A stretch of DNA of 64,000 nt from Craterostigma plantagineum (Eukaryota > Streptophyta > Magnoliopsida > Lamiales > Linderniaceae): the NCBI GenBank assembly GCA_027422505.1, contig JAPQWV010000123.1, forward strand, positions 310,001-374,000. Direction: 5' to 3'. How positions within the stretch are numbered: the first letter of the stretch is position 1; every line of letters begins with the position of its first letter. The notes below the pieces were generated by a model. The model had not been told where the DNA came from. It did not search any database and saw only the letters and a program-made list of their open reading frames with translations. Positions 11,744 to 24,672 of this stretch are shown here, in pieces. Both the position numbers and the translations under genes were made by a program.

Positions 11744-12019
11744 TTTTTTACGCGTGATAACATCCCTCGAGTATTAATTTTGCAATGAAGTGACGGTGTT
11801 ACTTTCCACTCTCAACACCTATGGATTTCGAAAATCTCAATTTTGTATAAAATCACATGAATAGTGCTCCGTACTATATATATTTCGCTAAAATACGCGA
11901 CATCTAGGACTGCGACGTTCACGAACTGACGTGGTTTCCGAGCAACGCGGGTCTTTATTGCTTACTTTCATTACATTTTTACCCGTACATGCAAAACAAG
12001 TACGCTCAATTAACTAAAT

Positions 12020-12137
12020 GGGTGCGATCATACCAGCACTAATGCACCGGATCCATCAGAACTCCGAAGTTAAGCATGCTTGGGTGAGAATAGTACTAGG
12101 ATGGGTGACCCCCTGGGAAGTCCTCGTGTTGCACCCC
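12020..12137 (+). rRNA. 5S rRNA copy 31, class A with beta-type upstream spacer
   Basis: 118 nt class A body behind a spacer whose first half is beta (gaatagtgctcc) and second half alpha/gamma. Mosaic unit. Confidence 0.9.
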
Positions 12138-12411
12138 TTTTTTTACGCGTGATAACATCCCTGACATTAATTTTGCAATGAAGTGACGGTGTTACTTTCC
12201 ACTCTCAACACCTATGGATTTCGCAAATCTCAATTTTGTATAAAATCACATGAATAGTGCTCCGTACTATATATATTTCGCTGAAAATACGCGACATCTA
12301 GGACTGCGACGTTCACGAACTGACGTGGTTTCCGAGCAACTCGCGGGTCTTTATTGCTTACTTTCATTACATTTTTACCCGTACATGCAAAACAAGTACG
12401 CTCAATTAACT

Positions 12412-12529
12412 GGGTGCGATCATACCAGCACTAATGCACCGGATCCATCAGAACTCCGAAGTTAAGCATGCTTGGGTGAGAGTAATACTAGGATGGTTGA
12501 CCCCCTGGGAAGTCCTCGTGTTGCACCCC
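12412..12529 (+). rRNA. 5S rRNA copy 32, A/B hybrid body
   Basis: 118 nt. Intact 5' end and class A to gggtgag, then class B (agtaatactaggatggttg). The AAA before GGG is lost (taactgggtgcg). Switch point lies at about bases 70-72. Confidence 0.86.
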
Positions 12530-12808
12530 TTTTTTTACGCGTGATAACATCCCTCAGACATTAATTTTGCAATGAAGTGACGGTGTTACTTTCCACTCTC
12601 AACACCTATGGATTTCGAAAATCTCAATTTTGTATAAAATCACATGAATAGTGCTCCGTACTATATATATTTCGTTGAAAATACGCGACATCTAGGACTG
12701 CGACGTTCACGAACTGACGTGGTTTCCGAGCAACTCGCGGGTCTTTATTGCTTACTTTCATTACATTTTACCCGTACATGCAAAACAAGTACGCTCAATT
12801 AACTAAAT

Positions 12809-12926
12809 GGGTGCGATCATACCAGCACTAATGCACCGGATCCATCAGAACTCCGAAGTTAAGCATGCTTGGGTGAGAATAGTACTAGGATGGGTGACCC
12901 CCTGGGAAGTCCTCGTGTTGCACCCC
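12809..12926 (+). rRNA. 5S rRNA copy 33, class A
   Basis: 118 nt; mosaic spacer with gaatagtgctcc (beta) and ttcgttgaaaat (gamma-like). Confidence 0.9.
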
Positions 12927-13206
12927 TTTTTTTACGCGTGATAACATCCCTCGGACATTAATTTTGCAATGAAGTGACGGTGTCACTTTCCACTCTCAAC
13001 ACCTATGGATTTCGCAAATCTCAATTTTGTAAAAAATCACATGAATTGTGCTCCGTACTATATATATTTCGCTGAAAATACGCGACATCTAGGACTGCGA
13101 CGTTCACGAACTGACGTGGTTTCCGAGCAACTCGCGGGTCTTTATTGCTTACTTTCATTACATTTTTACCCGTACATGCAAAACAAGTACGCTCAATTAA
13201 CTAAAT

Positions 13207-13324
13207 GGGTGCGATCATACCAGCACTAATGCACCGGATCCATCAGAACTCCGAAGTTAAGCATGCTTGGGTGAGAATAGTACTAGGATGGGTGACCCCC
13301 TGGGAAGTCCTCGTGTTGCACCCC
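13207..13324 (+). rRNA. 5S rRNA copy 34, class A
   Basis: 118 nt, alpha-like spacer. Confidence 0.9.
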
Positions 13325-13603
13325 TTTTTTTACGCGTGATAACATCCCTCAGACATTAATTTTGCAATGAAGTGACGGTGTTACTTTCCACTCTCAACAC
13401 CTATGGATTTCGAAAATCTCAATTTTGTATAAAATCACATGAATAGTGCTCCGTACTATATATATTTCGCTGAAAATACGCGACATCTAGGACTGCGACG
13501 TTCACGAACTGACGTGGTTTCCGAGCAACTCGCGGGTCTTTGTTGCTTACTTTCATTACATTTTCACCCGTACATGCAAAACAACTACGCTCAATTAACT
13601 AAA

Positions 13604-13718
13604 TGCGATCATACCAGCACTAATGCACCGGATCCATCAGAACTCCGAAGTTAAGCATGCTTGGGCGAGAATAGTACTAGGATGGTTGACCCCCTGGGAA
13701 GTCCTCGTGTTGCACCCC
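13604..13718 (+). rRNA. 5S rRNA copy 35, 5'-truncated A/B hybrid
   Basis: 115 nt; aactaaatgcg 5' loss, then ggatccatc (A), gggcgag (B), aatagtac (A), gatggttgac (B). Several switches within one body. Confidence 0.82.
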
Positions 13719-13997
13719 TTTTTTTACGCGTGATAACATCCCTCGACATTAATTTTGCAATGAAGTGACGGTGTCACTTTCCACTCTCAACACCTATGGA
13801 TTTCGGAAATCTCAATTTTGTATAAAATCACATGAATTGTGCTCCGTACTATATATATTTCGCTGAAAATACGCGACATCTAGGACTGCGACGTTCACGA
13901 ACTGACGTGGTTTCCGAGCAACTCGCGGGTCTTTATTGCTTACTTTCATTACATTTTTACCCGTACATGCAAAACAAGTACGCTCAATTAACTAAAT

Positions 13998-14115
13998 GGG
14001 TGCGATCATACCAGCACTAATGCACCGGATCCATCAGAACTCCGAAGTTAAGCATGCTTGGGTGAGAATAGTACTAGGATGGGTGACCCCCTGGGAAGTC
14101 CTCGTGTTGCACCCC
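13998..14115 (+). rRNA. 5S rRNA copy 36, class A
   Basis: 118 nt; spacer gamma in the hinge block but ttcgctgaaaat downstream. Confidence 0.9.
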
Positions 14116-14394
14116 TTTTTTTACGCGTGATAACATCCCTCAGACATTAATTTTGCAATGAAGTGACGGTGTTACTTTCCACTCTCAACACCTATGGATT
14201 TCGAAATCTCAATTTTGTATAAAATCACATGAATAGTGCTCCGTACTATATATATTTCGCTGAAAATACGCGACATCTAGGACTGCGACGTTCACGAACT
14301 GACGTGGTTTCCGAGCAACTCGCGGGTCTTTATTGCTTACTTTCATTACATTTTCACCCGTACATGCAAAACAAGTACGCTCAATTAACTAAAT

Positions 14395-14512
14395 GGGTGC
14401 GATCATACCAGCACTAATGCACCGGATCCATCAGAACTCCGAAGTTAAGCATGCTTGGGTGAGAATAGTACTAGGATGGGTGACCCCCTGGGAAGTCCTC
14501 GTGTTGCACCCC
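14395..14512 (+). rRNA. 5S rRNA copy 37, class A
   Basis: 118 nt behind a beta-type 5' half of the spacer. Confidence 0.9.
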
Positions 14513-14792
14513 TTTTTTTACGCGTGATAACATCCCTCGGACATTAATTTTGCAATGAAGTGACGGTGTCACTTTCCACTCTCAACACCTATGGATTTCG
14601 CAAATCTCAATTTTGTATAAAATCACATGAATTGTGCTCCGTACTATATATATTTCGCTGAAAATACGCGACATCTAGGACTGCGACGTTCACGAACTGG
14701 CGTGGTTTCCGAGCAACTCGCGGGTCTTTATTGCTTACTTTCATTACATTTTTACCCGTACATGCAAAACAAGTACGCTCAATTAACTAAAT

Positions 14793-14910
14793 GGGTGCGA
14801 TCATACCAGCACTAATGCACCGGATCCATCAGAACTCCGAAGTTAAGCATGCTTGGGTGAGAATAGTACTAGGATGGGTGACCCCCTGGGAAGTCCTCGT
14901 GTTGCACCCC
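14793..14910 (+). rRNA. 5S rRNA copy 38, class A
   Basis: 118 nt, alpha-like spacer with tataaaatcac. Confidence 0.9.
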
Positions 14911-15185
14911 TTTTTTTACGCGTGATAACATCCCTCAGACATTAATTTTGCAATGAAGTGACGGTGTTACTTTCCACTCTCAACACCTATGGATTTCGAA
15001 AATCTCAATTTTGTATAAAATCACATGAATAGTGCTCCGTACTATATATATTTCGCTGAAAATACGCGACATCTAGGACTGCGACGTTCACGAACTGACG
15101 TGGTTTCCGAGCAACTCGCGGGTCTTTGTTGCATACTTTCATTACATTTTCACCCGTACAAGCAAAACAACTACGCTCAATTAAC

Positions 15186-15301
15186 TGCGATCATACCAGC
15201 ACTAATGCACCGGATGCCATCAGAACTCCGAAGTTAAGCATGCTTGGGCGAGAGTAATACTAGGATGGTTGACCCCCTGGGAAGTCCTCGTGTTGCACCC
15301 C
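15186..15301 (+). rRNA. 5S rRNA copy 39, class B (5'-truncated)
   Basis: 116 nt standard class B body; spacer has gtttccgag rather than gttcccgag. Confidence 0.82.
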
Positions 15302-15580
15302 TTTTTTTACGCGTGATAACATCCCTCGACATTAATTTTGCAATGAAGTGACGGTGTCACTTTCCACTCTCAACACCTATGGATTTCGGAAATCTCAATT
15401 TTGTATAAAATCACATGAATTGTGCTCCGTACTATATATATTTCGTTAAAAATACGCGACATCTAGGACTGCGACGTTCACGAACTGACGTGGTTTCCGA
15501 GCAACTCGCGGGTCTTTATTGCTTACTTTCATTACATTTTTACCCGTACATGCAAAACAAGTACGCTCAATTAACTAAAT

Positions 15581-15698
15581 GGGTGCGATCATACCAGCAC
15601 TAATGCACCGGATCCATCAGAACTCCGAAGTTAAGCATGCTTGGGTGAGAATAGTACTAGGATGGGTGACCCCCTGGGAAGTCCTCGTGTTGCACCCC
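15581..15698 (+). rRNA. 5S rRNA copy 40, class A
   Basis: 118 nt, gamma spacer. Confidence 0.9.
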
Positions 15699-15977
15699 TT
15701 TTTTTACGCGTGATAACATCCCTCGACATTAATTTTGCAATGAAGTGACGGTGTCACTTTCCACTCTCAACACCTATGAATTTCGCAAATCTCAATTTTG
15801 TAAAAAATCACATGAATTGTGCTCCATACTATATATATTTCGCTGAAAATACGCGACATCTAGGACTGCGACGTTCACGAACTGGCGTGGTTTCCGAGCA
15901 ACTCGCGGGTCTTTATTGCTTACTTTCATTACATTTTTACCCGTACATGCAAAACAAGTACGCTCAATTAACTAAAT

Positions 15978-16095
15978 GGGTGCGATCATACCAGCACTAA
16001 TGCACCGGATCCATCAGAACTCCGAAGTTAAGCATGCTTGGGTGAGAATAGTACTAGGATGGGTGACCCCCTGGGAAGTCCTCGTGTTGCACCCC
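15978..16095 (+). rRNA. 5S rRNA copy 41, class A
   Basis: 118 nt, alpha spacer. Confidence 0.9.
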
Positions 16096-16369
16096 TTTTT
16101 TACGCGTGATAACATCCCTCAGACATTAATTTTGCAATGAAGTGACGGTGTTACTTTCCACTCTCAACACCTATGGATTTCGAAAATCTCAATTTTGTAT
16201 AAAATCACATGAATAGTGCTCCGTACTATATATATTTCGCTGAAAATACGCGACATCTAGGACTGCGACGTTCACGAACTGACGTGGTTCCCGAGCAACT
16301 CGCCGGTCTTTGTTGCATACTTTCATTACATTTTCACCCGTACAAGCAAAACAACTACGCTCAATTAAC

Positions 16370-16485
16370 TGCGATCATACCAGCACTAATGCACCGGATG
16401 CCATCAGAACTCCGAAGTTAAGCATGCTTGGGCGAGAGTAATACTAGGATGGTTGACCCCCTGGGAAGTCCTCGTGTTGCACCCC
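16370..16485 (+). rRNA. 5S rRNA copy 42, class B (5'-truncated)
   Basis: 116 nt standard class B body. Confidence 0.82.
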
Positions 16486-16766
16486 CTTTTTTTACGCGTG
16501 ATAACATCCCTCGAGTATTAATTTTGCAATGAAGTGACGGTGTCACTTTCCACTCTCAACACCTATGGATTTCGGAAATCTCAATTTTGTATAAAATCAC
16601 ATGAATAGTGCTCCGTACTATATATATTTCGTTGAAAATACGCGACATCTAGGACTGCGACGTTCACGAACTGACGTGGTTTCCGAGCAACTCGCGGGTC
16701 TTTATTGCTTACTTTCATTACATTTTTACCCGTACATGCAAAACAAGTACGCTCAATTAACTAAAT

Positions 16767-16884
16767 GGGTGCGATCATACCAGCACTAATGCACCGGATC
16801 CATCAGAACTCCGAAGTTAAGCATGCTTGGGTGAGAATAGTACTAGGATGGGTGACCCCCTGGGAAGTCCTCGTGTTGCACCCC
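16767..16884 (+). rRNA. 5S rRNA copy 43, class A
   Basis: 118 nt; gamma-like spacer carrying the beta base in gaatagtgctcc. Confidence 0.9.
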
Positions 16885-17162
16885 TTTTTTTACGCGTGAT
16901 AACATCCCTGACATTAATTTTGCAATGAAGTGACGGTGTCACTTTCCACTCTCAACACCTATGGATTTCGCAAATCTCAATTTTGTAAAAAATCACATGA
17001 ATTGTGCTCCGTACTATATATATTTCGCTGAAAATACGCGACATCTAGGACTGCGACGTTCACGAACTGGCGTGGTTTCCGAGCAACTCGCGGGTCTTTA
17101 TTGCTTACTTTCATTACATTTTTACCCGTACATGCAAAACAAGTACGCTCAATTAACTAAAT

Positions 17163-17280
17163 GGGTGCGATCATACCAGCACTAATGCACCGGATCCATC
17201 AGAACTCCGAAGTTAAGCATGCTTGGGTGAGAATAGTACTAGGATGGGTGACCCCCTGGGAAGTCCTCGTGTTGCACCCC
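17163..17280 (+). rRNA. 5S rRNA copy 44, class A
   Basis: 118 nt, alpha-like spacer. Confidence 0.9.
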
Positions 17281-17559
17281 TTTTTTTACGCGTGATAACA
17301 TCCCTCGGACATTAATTTTGCAATGAAGTGACGGTGTTACTTTCCACTCTCAACACCTATGGATTTCGCAAATCTCAATTTTGTAAAAAATCACATGAAT
17401 TGTGCTCCATACTATATATATTTCGCTGAAAATACGCGACATCTAGGACTGCGACGTTCACGAACTGGCGTGGTTACCGAGCAACTCGCGGGTCTTTATT
17501 GCTTACTTTCATTACATTTTTACCCGTACAGCAAAACAAGTACGCTCAATTAACTAAAT

Positions 17560-17677
17560 GGGTGCGATCATAGCAGCACTAATGCACAGGATCCATCAGA
17601 ACTCCGAAGTTAAGCATGCTTGGGTGAGAATAGTACTAGGATGGGTGACCCCCTGGGAAGTCCTCGTGTTGCACCCC
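17560..17677 (+). rRNA. 5S rRNA copy 45, class A prime
   Basis: 118 nt with C14G and C29A and the gtacagcaaaac spacer, as in the copy at 8085. Confidence 0.88.
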
Positions 17678-17951
17678 TTTTTTACGCGTGATAACATCCC
17701 TCAGACATTAATTTTGCAATGAAGTGACGGTGTTACTTTCCACTCTCAACACCTATGGATTTCGAAAATCTCAATTTTGTATAAAATCACATGAATAGTG
17801 CTCCGTACTATATATATTTCGCTGAAAATACGCGACATCTAGGACTGCGACGTTCACGAACTGACGTGGTTCCCGAGCAACTCGCCGGTCTTTGTTGCAT
17901 ACTTTCATTACATTTTCACCCGTACAAGCAAAACAACTACGCTCAATTAAC

Positions 17952-18067
17952 TGCGATCATACCAGCACTAATGCACCGGATGCCATCAGAACTCCGAAGT
18001 TAAGCATGCTTGGGCGAGAGTAATACTAGGATGGTTGACCCCCTGGGAAGTCCTCGTGTTGCACCCC
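17952..18067 (+). rRNA. 5S rRNA copy 46, class B (5'-truncated)
   Basis: 116 nt standard class B body. Confidence 0.82.
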
Positions 18068-18347
18068 CTTTTTTACGCGTGATAACATCCCTCGAGTATT
18101 AATTTTGCAATGAAGTGACGGTGTCACTTTCCACTCTCAACACCTATGGATTTCGGAAATCTCAATTTTGTATAAAATCACATGAATTGTGCTCCGTACT
18201 ATATATATTTCGTTAAAAATACGCGACATCTAGGACTGCGACGTTCACGAACTGACGTGGTTTCCGAGCAACTCGCGGGTCTTTATTGCTTACTTTCATT
18301 ACATTTTTACCCGTACATGCAAAACAAGTACGCTCAATTAACTAAAT

Positions 18348-18465
18348 GGGTGCGATCATACCAGCACTAATGCACCGGATCCATCAGAACTCCGAAGTTA
18401 AGCATGCTTGGGTGAGAATAGTACTAGGATGGGTGACCCCCTGGGAAGTCCTCGTGTTGCACCCC
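18348..18465 (+). rRNA. 5S rRNA copy 47, class A
   Basis: 118 nt, gamma spacer. Confidence 0.9.
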
Positions 18466-18745
18466 TTTTTTTACGCGTGATAACATCCCCTGACATTAAT
18501 TTTGCAATGAAGTGACGGTGTCACTTTCCACTCTCAACACCTATGAATTTCGCAAATCTCAATTTTGTAAAAAAATCACATGAATTGTGCTCCATACTAT
18601 ATATATTTCGCTGAAAATACGCGACATCTAGGACTGCGACGTTCACGAACTGGCGTGGTTTCCGAGCAACTCGCGGGTCTTTATTGCTTACTTTCATTAC
18701 ATTTTTACCCGTACATGCAAAACAAGTACGCTCAATTAACTAAAT

Positions 18746-18860
18746 GGGTGCGATCATACCAGCACTAATGCACCGGATCCATCAGAACTCCGAAGTTAAG
18801 CATGCGGTGAGAATAGTACTAGGATGGGTGACCCCCTGGGAAGTCCTCGTGTTGCACCCC
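18746..18860 (+). rRNA. 5S rRNA copy 48, class A with 3-nt A-box deletion
   Basis: 115 nt; aagcatgcggtgag lacks three bases of cttgggt, which falls inside the internal promoter A box. Alpha spacer. Confidence 0.86.
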
Positions 18861-19139
18861 TTTTTTTACGCGTGATAACATCACTCGGACATTAATTTTG
18901 CAATGAAGTGACGGTGTCACTTTCCACTCTCAACACCTATGAATTTCGCAAATCTCAATTTTGTATGAAATCACATGAATAGTGCTCCGTACTATATATA
19001 TTTCGCTGAAAATACGCGACATCTAGGACTGCGACGTTCACGAACTGACGTGGTTCCCGAGCAACTCGCGGGTCTTTATTGCTTCCTTTCATTACATTTT
19101 TACCCGTACAGCAAAACAAGTACGCTCAATTAACTAAAT

Positions 19140-19257
19140 GGGTGCGATCATAGCAGCACTAATGCACAGGATCCATCAGAACTCCGAAGTTAAGCATGCT
19201 TGGGTGAGAATAGTACTAGGATGGGTGACCCCCTGGGAAGTCCTCGTGTTGCACCCC
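19140..19257 (+). rRNA. 5S rRNA copy 49, class A prime
   Basis: 118 nt; C14G and C29A with gtacagcaaaac spacer. Confidence 0.88.
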
Positions 19258-19537
19258 TTTTTTTACGCGTGATAACATCACTCGGACATTAATTTTGCAA
19301 TGAAGTGACGGTGTCACTTTCCACTCTCAACACCTATGAATTTCGCAAATCTCAATTTTGTAAAAAATCACATGAATTGTGCTCCATACTATATATATTT
19401 CGCTGAAAATACGCGACATCTAGGACTGCGACGTTCACGAACTGGCGTGGTTTCCGAGCAACTCGCGGGTCTTTATTGCTTACTTTCATTACATTTTTAC
19501 CCGTACATGCAAAACAAGTACGCTCAATTAACTAAAT

Positions 19538-19655
19538 GGGTGCGATCATACCAGCACTAATGCACCGGATCCATCAGAACTCCGAAGTTAAGCATGCTTG
19601 GGTGAGAATAGTACTAGGATGGGTGACCCCCTGGGAAGTCCTCGTGTTGCACCCC
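19538..19655 (+). rRNA. 5S rRNA copy 50, class A
   Basis: 118 nt, alpha spacer. Confidence 0.9.
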
Positions 19656-19929
19656 TTTTTTACGCGTGATAACATCCCTCAGACATTAATTTTGCAATGA
19701 AGTGACGGTGTTACTTTCCACTCTCAACACCTATGGATTTCGAAAATCTCAATTTTGTATAAAATCACATGAATAGTGCTCCGTACTATATATATTTCGC
19801 TGAAAATACGCGACATCTAGGACTGCGACGTTCACGAACTGACGTGGTTTCCGAGCAACTCGCGGGTCTTTGTTGCATACTTTCATTACATTTTCACCCG
19901 TACAAGCAAAACAACTACGCTCAATTAAC

Positions 19930-20045
19930 TGCGATCATACCAGCACTAATGCACCGGATGCCATCAGAACTCCGAAGTTAAGCATGCTTGGGCGAGAGTA
20001 ATACTAGGATGGTTGACCCCCTGGGAAGTCCTCGTGTTGCACCCC
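19930..20045 (+). rRNA. 5S rRNA copy 51, class B (5'-truncated)
   Basis: 116 nt standard class B body. Confidence 0.82.
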
Positions 20046-20324
20046 TTTTTTTACGCGTGATAACATCCCTCGAGTATTAATTTTGCAATGAAGTGACGGT
20101 GTCACTTTCCACTCTCAACACCTATGGATTTCGGAAATCTCAATTTTGTATAAAATCACATGAATTGTGCTCCGTACTATATATATTTCGTTAAAATACG
20201 CGACATCTAGGACTGCGACGTTCACGAACTGACGTGGTTTCCGAGCAACTCGCGGGTCTTTATTGCTTACTTTCATTACATTTTTACCCGTACATGCAAA
20301 ACAAGTACGCTCAATTAACTAAAT

Positions 20325-20442
20325 GGGTGCGATCATACCAGCACTAATGCACCGGATCCATCAGAACTCCGAAGTTAAGCATGCTTGGGTGAGAATAGTA
20401 CTAGGATGGGTGACCCCCTGGGAAGTCCTCGTGTTGCACCCC
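20325..20442 (+). rRNA. 5S rRNA copy 52, class A
   Basis: 118 nt; gamma spacer one A short (ttcgttaaaatac). Confidence 0.9.
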
Positions 20443-20721
20443 TTTTTTTACGCGTGATAACATCCCCTGACATTAATTTTGCAATGAAGTGACGGTGTCA
20501 CTTTCCACTCTCAACACCTATGGATTTCGCAAATCTCAATTTTGTAAAAAATCACATGAATTGTGCTCCATACTATATATATTTCGCTGAAAATACGCGA
20601 CATCTAGGACTGCGACGTTCACGAACTGACGTGGTTTCCGAGCAACTCGCGGGTCTTTATTGCTTACTTTCATTACATTTTTACCCGTACATGCAAAACA
20701 AGTACGCTCAATTAACTAAAT

Positions 20722-20839
20722 GGGTGCGATCATACCAGCACTAATGCACCGGATCCATCAGAACTCCGAAGTTAAGCATGCTTGGGTGAGAATAGTACTA
20801 GGATGGGTGACCCCCTGGGAAGTCCTCGTGTTGCACCCC
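20722..20839 (+). rRNA. 5S rRNA copy 53, class A
   Basis: 118 nt, alpha-like spacer with gacgtgg. Confidence 0.9.
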
Positions 20840-21117
20840 TTTTTTTACGCGTGATAACATCCCTCGGACATTAATTTTGCAATGAAGTGACGGTGTCACT
20901 TTCCACTCTCAACACCTATGATTTCGCAAATCTCAATTTTGTATAAAATCACATGAATAGTGCTCCGTACTATATATATTTCGCTGAAAATACGCGACAT
21001 CTAGGACTGCGACGTTCACGAACTGACGTGGTTCCCGAGCAACTCGCGGGTCTTTATTGCTTCCTTTCATTACATTTTTACCCGTACAGCAAAACAAGTA
21101 CGCTCAATTAACTAAAT

Positions 21118-21235
21118 GGGTGCGATCATAGCAGCACTAATGCACAGGATCCATCAGAACTCCGAAGTTAAGCATGCTTGGGTGAGAATAGTACTAGGAT
21201 GGGTGACCCCCTGGGAAGTCCTCGTGTTGCACCCC
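21118..21235 (+). rRNA. 5S rRNA copy 54, class A prime
   Basis: 118 nt; C14G and C29A with gtacagcaaaac spacer. Confidence 0.88.
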
Positions 21236-21510
21236 TTTTTTTACGCGTGATAACATCCCTCAGACATTAATTTTGCAATGAAGTGACGGTGTTACTTTCC
21301 ACTCTCAACACCTATGGATTTCGAAAATCTCAATTTTGTATAAAATCACATGAATAGTGCTCCGTACTATATATATTTCGCTGAAAATACGCGACATCTA
21401 GGACTGCGACGTTCACGAACTGACGTGGTTCCCGAGCAACTCGCCGGTCTTTGTTGCATACTTTCATTACATTTTCACCCGTACAAGCAAAACAACTACG
21501 CTCAATTAAC

Positions 21511-21626
21511 TGCGATCATACCAGCACTAATGCACCGGATGCCATCAGAACTCCGAAGTTAAGCATGCTTGGGCGAGAGTAATACTAGGATGGTTGACCC
21601 CCTGGGAAGTCCTCGTGTTGCACCCC
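21511..21626 (+). rRNA. 5S rRNA copy 55, class B (5'-truncated)
   Basis: 116 nt standard class B body. Confidence 0.82.
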
Positions 21627-21906
21627 TTTTTTTACGCGTGATAACATCCCTCGAGTATCAATTTTGCAATGAAGTGACGGTGTCACTTTCCACTCTCAAC
21701 ACCTATGGATTTCGGAAATCTCAATTTTGTATAAAATCACATGAATTGTGCTCCGTACTATATATATTTCGCTGAAAATACGCGACATCTAGGACTGCGA
21801 CGTTCACGAACTGACGTGGTTTCCGAGCAACTCGCGGGTCTTTATTGCTTACTTTCATTACATTTTTACCCGTACATGCAAAACAAGTACGCTCAATTAA
21901 CTAAAT

Positions 21907-22024
21907 GGGTGCGATCATACCAGCACTAATGCACCGGATCCATCAGAACTCCGAAGTTAAGCATGCTTGGGTGAGAATAGTACTAGGATGGGTGACCCCC
22001 TGGGAAGTCCTCGTGTTGCACCCC
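21907..22024 (+). rRNA. 5S rRNA copy 56, class A
   Basis: 118 nt; gamma hinge (tttcggaaat) but ttcgctgaaaat. Confidence 0.9.
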
Positions 22025-22304
22025 TTTTTTTACGCGTGATAACATCCCTCGGACATTAATTTTGCAATGAAGTGACGGTGTTACTTTCCACTCTCAACAC
22101 CTATGAATTTCGCAAATCTCAATTTTGTAAAAAATCACATGAATTGTGCTCCATACTATATATATTTCGCTGAAAATACGCGACATCTAGGACTGCGACG
22201 TTCACGAACTGGCGTGGTTTCCGAGCAACTCGCGGGTCTTTATTGCTTACTTTCATTACATTTTTACCCGTACATGCAAAACAAGTACGCTCAATTAACT
22301 AAAT

Positions 22305-22422
22305 GGGTGCGATCATACCAGCACTAATGCACCGGATCCATCAGAACTCCGAAGTTAAGCATGCTTGGGTGAGAATAGTACTAGGATGGGTGACCCCCTG
22401 GGAAGTCCTCGTGTTGCACCCC
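22305..22422 (+). rRNA. 5S rRNA copy 57, class A
   Basis: 118 nt, alpha spacer. Confidence 0.9.
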
Positions 22423-22696
22423 TTTTTTACGCGTGATAACATCCCTCAGACATTAATTTTGCAATGAAGTGACGGTGTTACTTTCCACTCTCAACACCTA
22501 TGGATTTCGAAAATCTCAATTTTGTATAAAATCACATGAATAGTGCTCCGTACTATATATATTTCGCTGAAAATACGCGACATCTAGGACTGCGACGTTC
22601 ACGAACTGACGTGGTTCCCGAGCAACTCGCCGGTCTTTGTTGCATACTTTCATTACATTTTCACCCGTACAAGCAAAACAACTACGCTCAATTAAC

Positions 22697-22812
22697 TGCG
22701 ATCATACCAGCACTAATGCACCGGATGCCATCAGAACTCCGAAGTTAAGCATGCTTGGGCGAGAGTAATACTAGGATGGTTGACCCCCTGGGAAGTCCTC
22801 GTGTTGCACCCC
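22697..22812 (+). rRNA. 5S rRNA copy 58, class B (5'-truncated)
   Basis: 116 nt standard class B body. Confidence 0.82.
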
Positions 22813-23092
22813 CTTTTTTACGCGTGATAACATCCCTCGAGTATTAATTTTGCAATGAAGTGACGGTGTCACTTTCCACTCTCAACACCTATGGATTTCG
22901 GAAATCTCAATTTTGTATAAAATCACATGAATTGTGCTCCGTACTATATATATTTCGTTAAAAATACGCGACATCTAGGACTGCGACGTTCACGAACTGA
23001 CGTGGTTTCCGAGCAACTCGCGGGTCTTTATTGCTTACTTTCATTACATTTTTACCCGTACATGCAAAACAAGTACGCTCAATTAACTAAAT

Positions 23093-23210
23093 GGGTGCGA
23101 TCATACCAGCACTAATGCACCGGATCCATCAGAACTCCGAAGTTAAGCATGCTTGGGTGAGAATAGTACTAGGATGGGTGACCCCCTGGGAAGTCCTCGT
23201 GTTGCACCCC
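23093..23210 (+). rRNA. 5S rRNA copy 59, class A
   Basis: 118 nt, gamma spacer. Confidence 0.9.
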
Positions 23211-23487
23211 TTTTTTTACGCGTGATAACATCCCTGACATTAATTTTGCAATGAAGTGACGGTGTCACTTTCCACTCTCAACACCTATGAATTTCGCAAA
23301 TCTCAATTTTGTAAAAAATCACATGAATTGTGCTCCATACTATATATATTTCGCTGAAAATACGCGACATCTAGGACTGCGACGTTCACGAACTGGCGTG
23401 GTTTCCGAGCAACTCGCGGGTCTTTATTGCTTACTTTCATTACATTTTACCCGTACATGCAAAACAAGTACGCTCAATTAACTAAAT

Positions 23488-23604
23488 GGGTGCGATCATA
23501 CCAGCACTAATGCACCGGATCCATCAGAACTCCGAAGTTAAGCATGCTTGGTGAGAATAGTACTAGGATGGGTGACCCCCTGGGAAGTCCTCGTGTTGCA
23601 CCCC
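23488..23604 (+). rRNA. 5S rRNA copy 60, class A with 1-nt deletion
   Basis: 117 nt; one G lost in gcttggtgag (A box). Alpha spacer. Confidence 0.88.
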
Positions 23605-23883
23605 TTTTTTTACGCGTGATAACATCCCTCGGACATTAATTTTGCAATGAAGTGACGGTGTCACTTTCCACTCTCAACACCTATGAATTTCGCAAATCTC
23701 AATTTTGTATAAAATCACATGAATAGTGCTCCGTACTATATATATTTCGCTGAAAATACGCGACATCTAGGACTGCGACGTTCACGAACTGACGTGGTTC
23801 CCGAGCAACTCGCGGGTCTTTATTGCTTACTTTCATTACATTTTTACCCGTACAGCAAAACAAGTACGCTCAATTAACTAAAT

Positions 23884-24001
23884 GGGTGCGATCATAGCAG
23901 CACTAATGCACAGGATCCATCAGAACTCCGAAGTTAAGCATGCTTGGGTGAGAATAGTACTAGGATGGGTGACCCCCTGGGAAGTCCTCGTGTTGCACCC
24001 C
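23884..24001 (+). rRNA. 5S rRNA copy 61, class A prime
   Basis: 118 nt; last of the C14G/C29A subfamily in the window. Confidence 0.88.
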
Positions 24002-24275
24002 TTTTTTACGCGTGATAACATCCCTCAGACATTAATTTTGCAATGAAGTGACGGTGTTACTTTCCACTCTCAACACCTATGGATTTCGAAAATCTCAATT
24101 TTGTATAAAATCACATGAATAGTGCTCCGTACTATATATATTTCGCTGAAAATACGCGACATCTAGGACTGCGACGTTCACGAACTGACGTGGTTCCCGA
24201 GCAACTCGCCGGTCTTTGTTGCATACTTTCATTACATTTTCACCCGTACAAGCAAAACAACTACGCTCAATTAAC

Positions 24276-24391
24276 TGCGATCATACCAGCACTAATGCAC
24301 CGGATGCCATCAGAACTCCGAAGTTAAGCATGCTTGGGCGAGAGTAATACTAGGATGGTTGACCCCCTGGGAAGTCCTCGTGTTGCACCCC
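24276..24391 (+). rRNA. 5S rRNA copy 62, class B (5'-truncated)
   Basis: 116 nt standard class B body. Confidence 0.82.
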
Positions 24392-24672
24392 CTTTTTTTA
24401 CGCGTGATAACATCCCTCGAGTATCAATTTTGCAATGAAGTGACGGTGTCACTTTCCACTCTCAACACCTATGGATTTCGGAAATCTCAATTTTGTATAA
24501 AATCACATGAATTGTGCTCCGTACTATATATATTTCGTTAAAAATACGCGACATCTAGGACTGCGACGTTCACGAACTGACGTGGTTTCCGAGCAACTCG
24601 CGGGTCTTTATTGCTTACTTTCATTACATTTTTACCCGTACATGCAAAACAAGTACGCTCAATTAACTAAAT

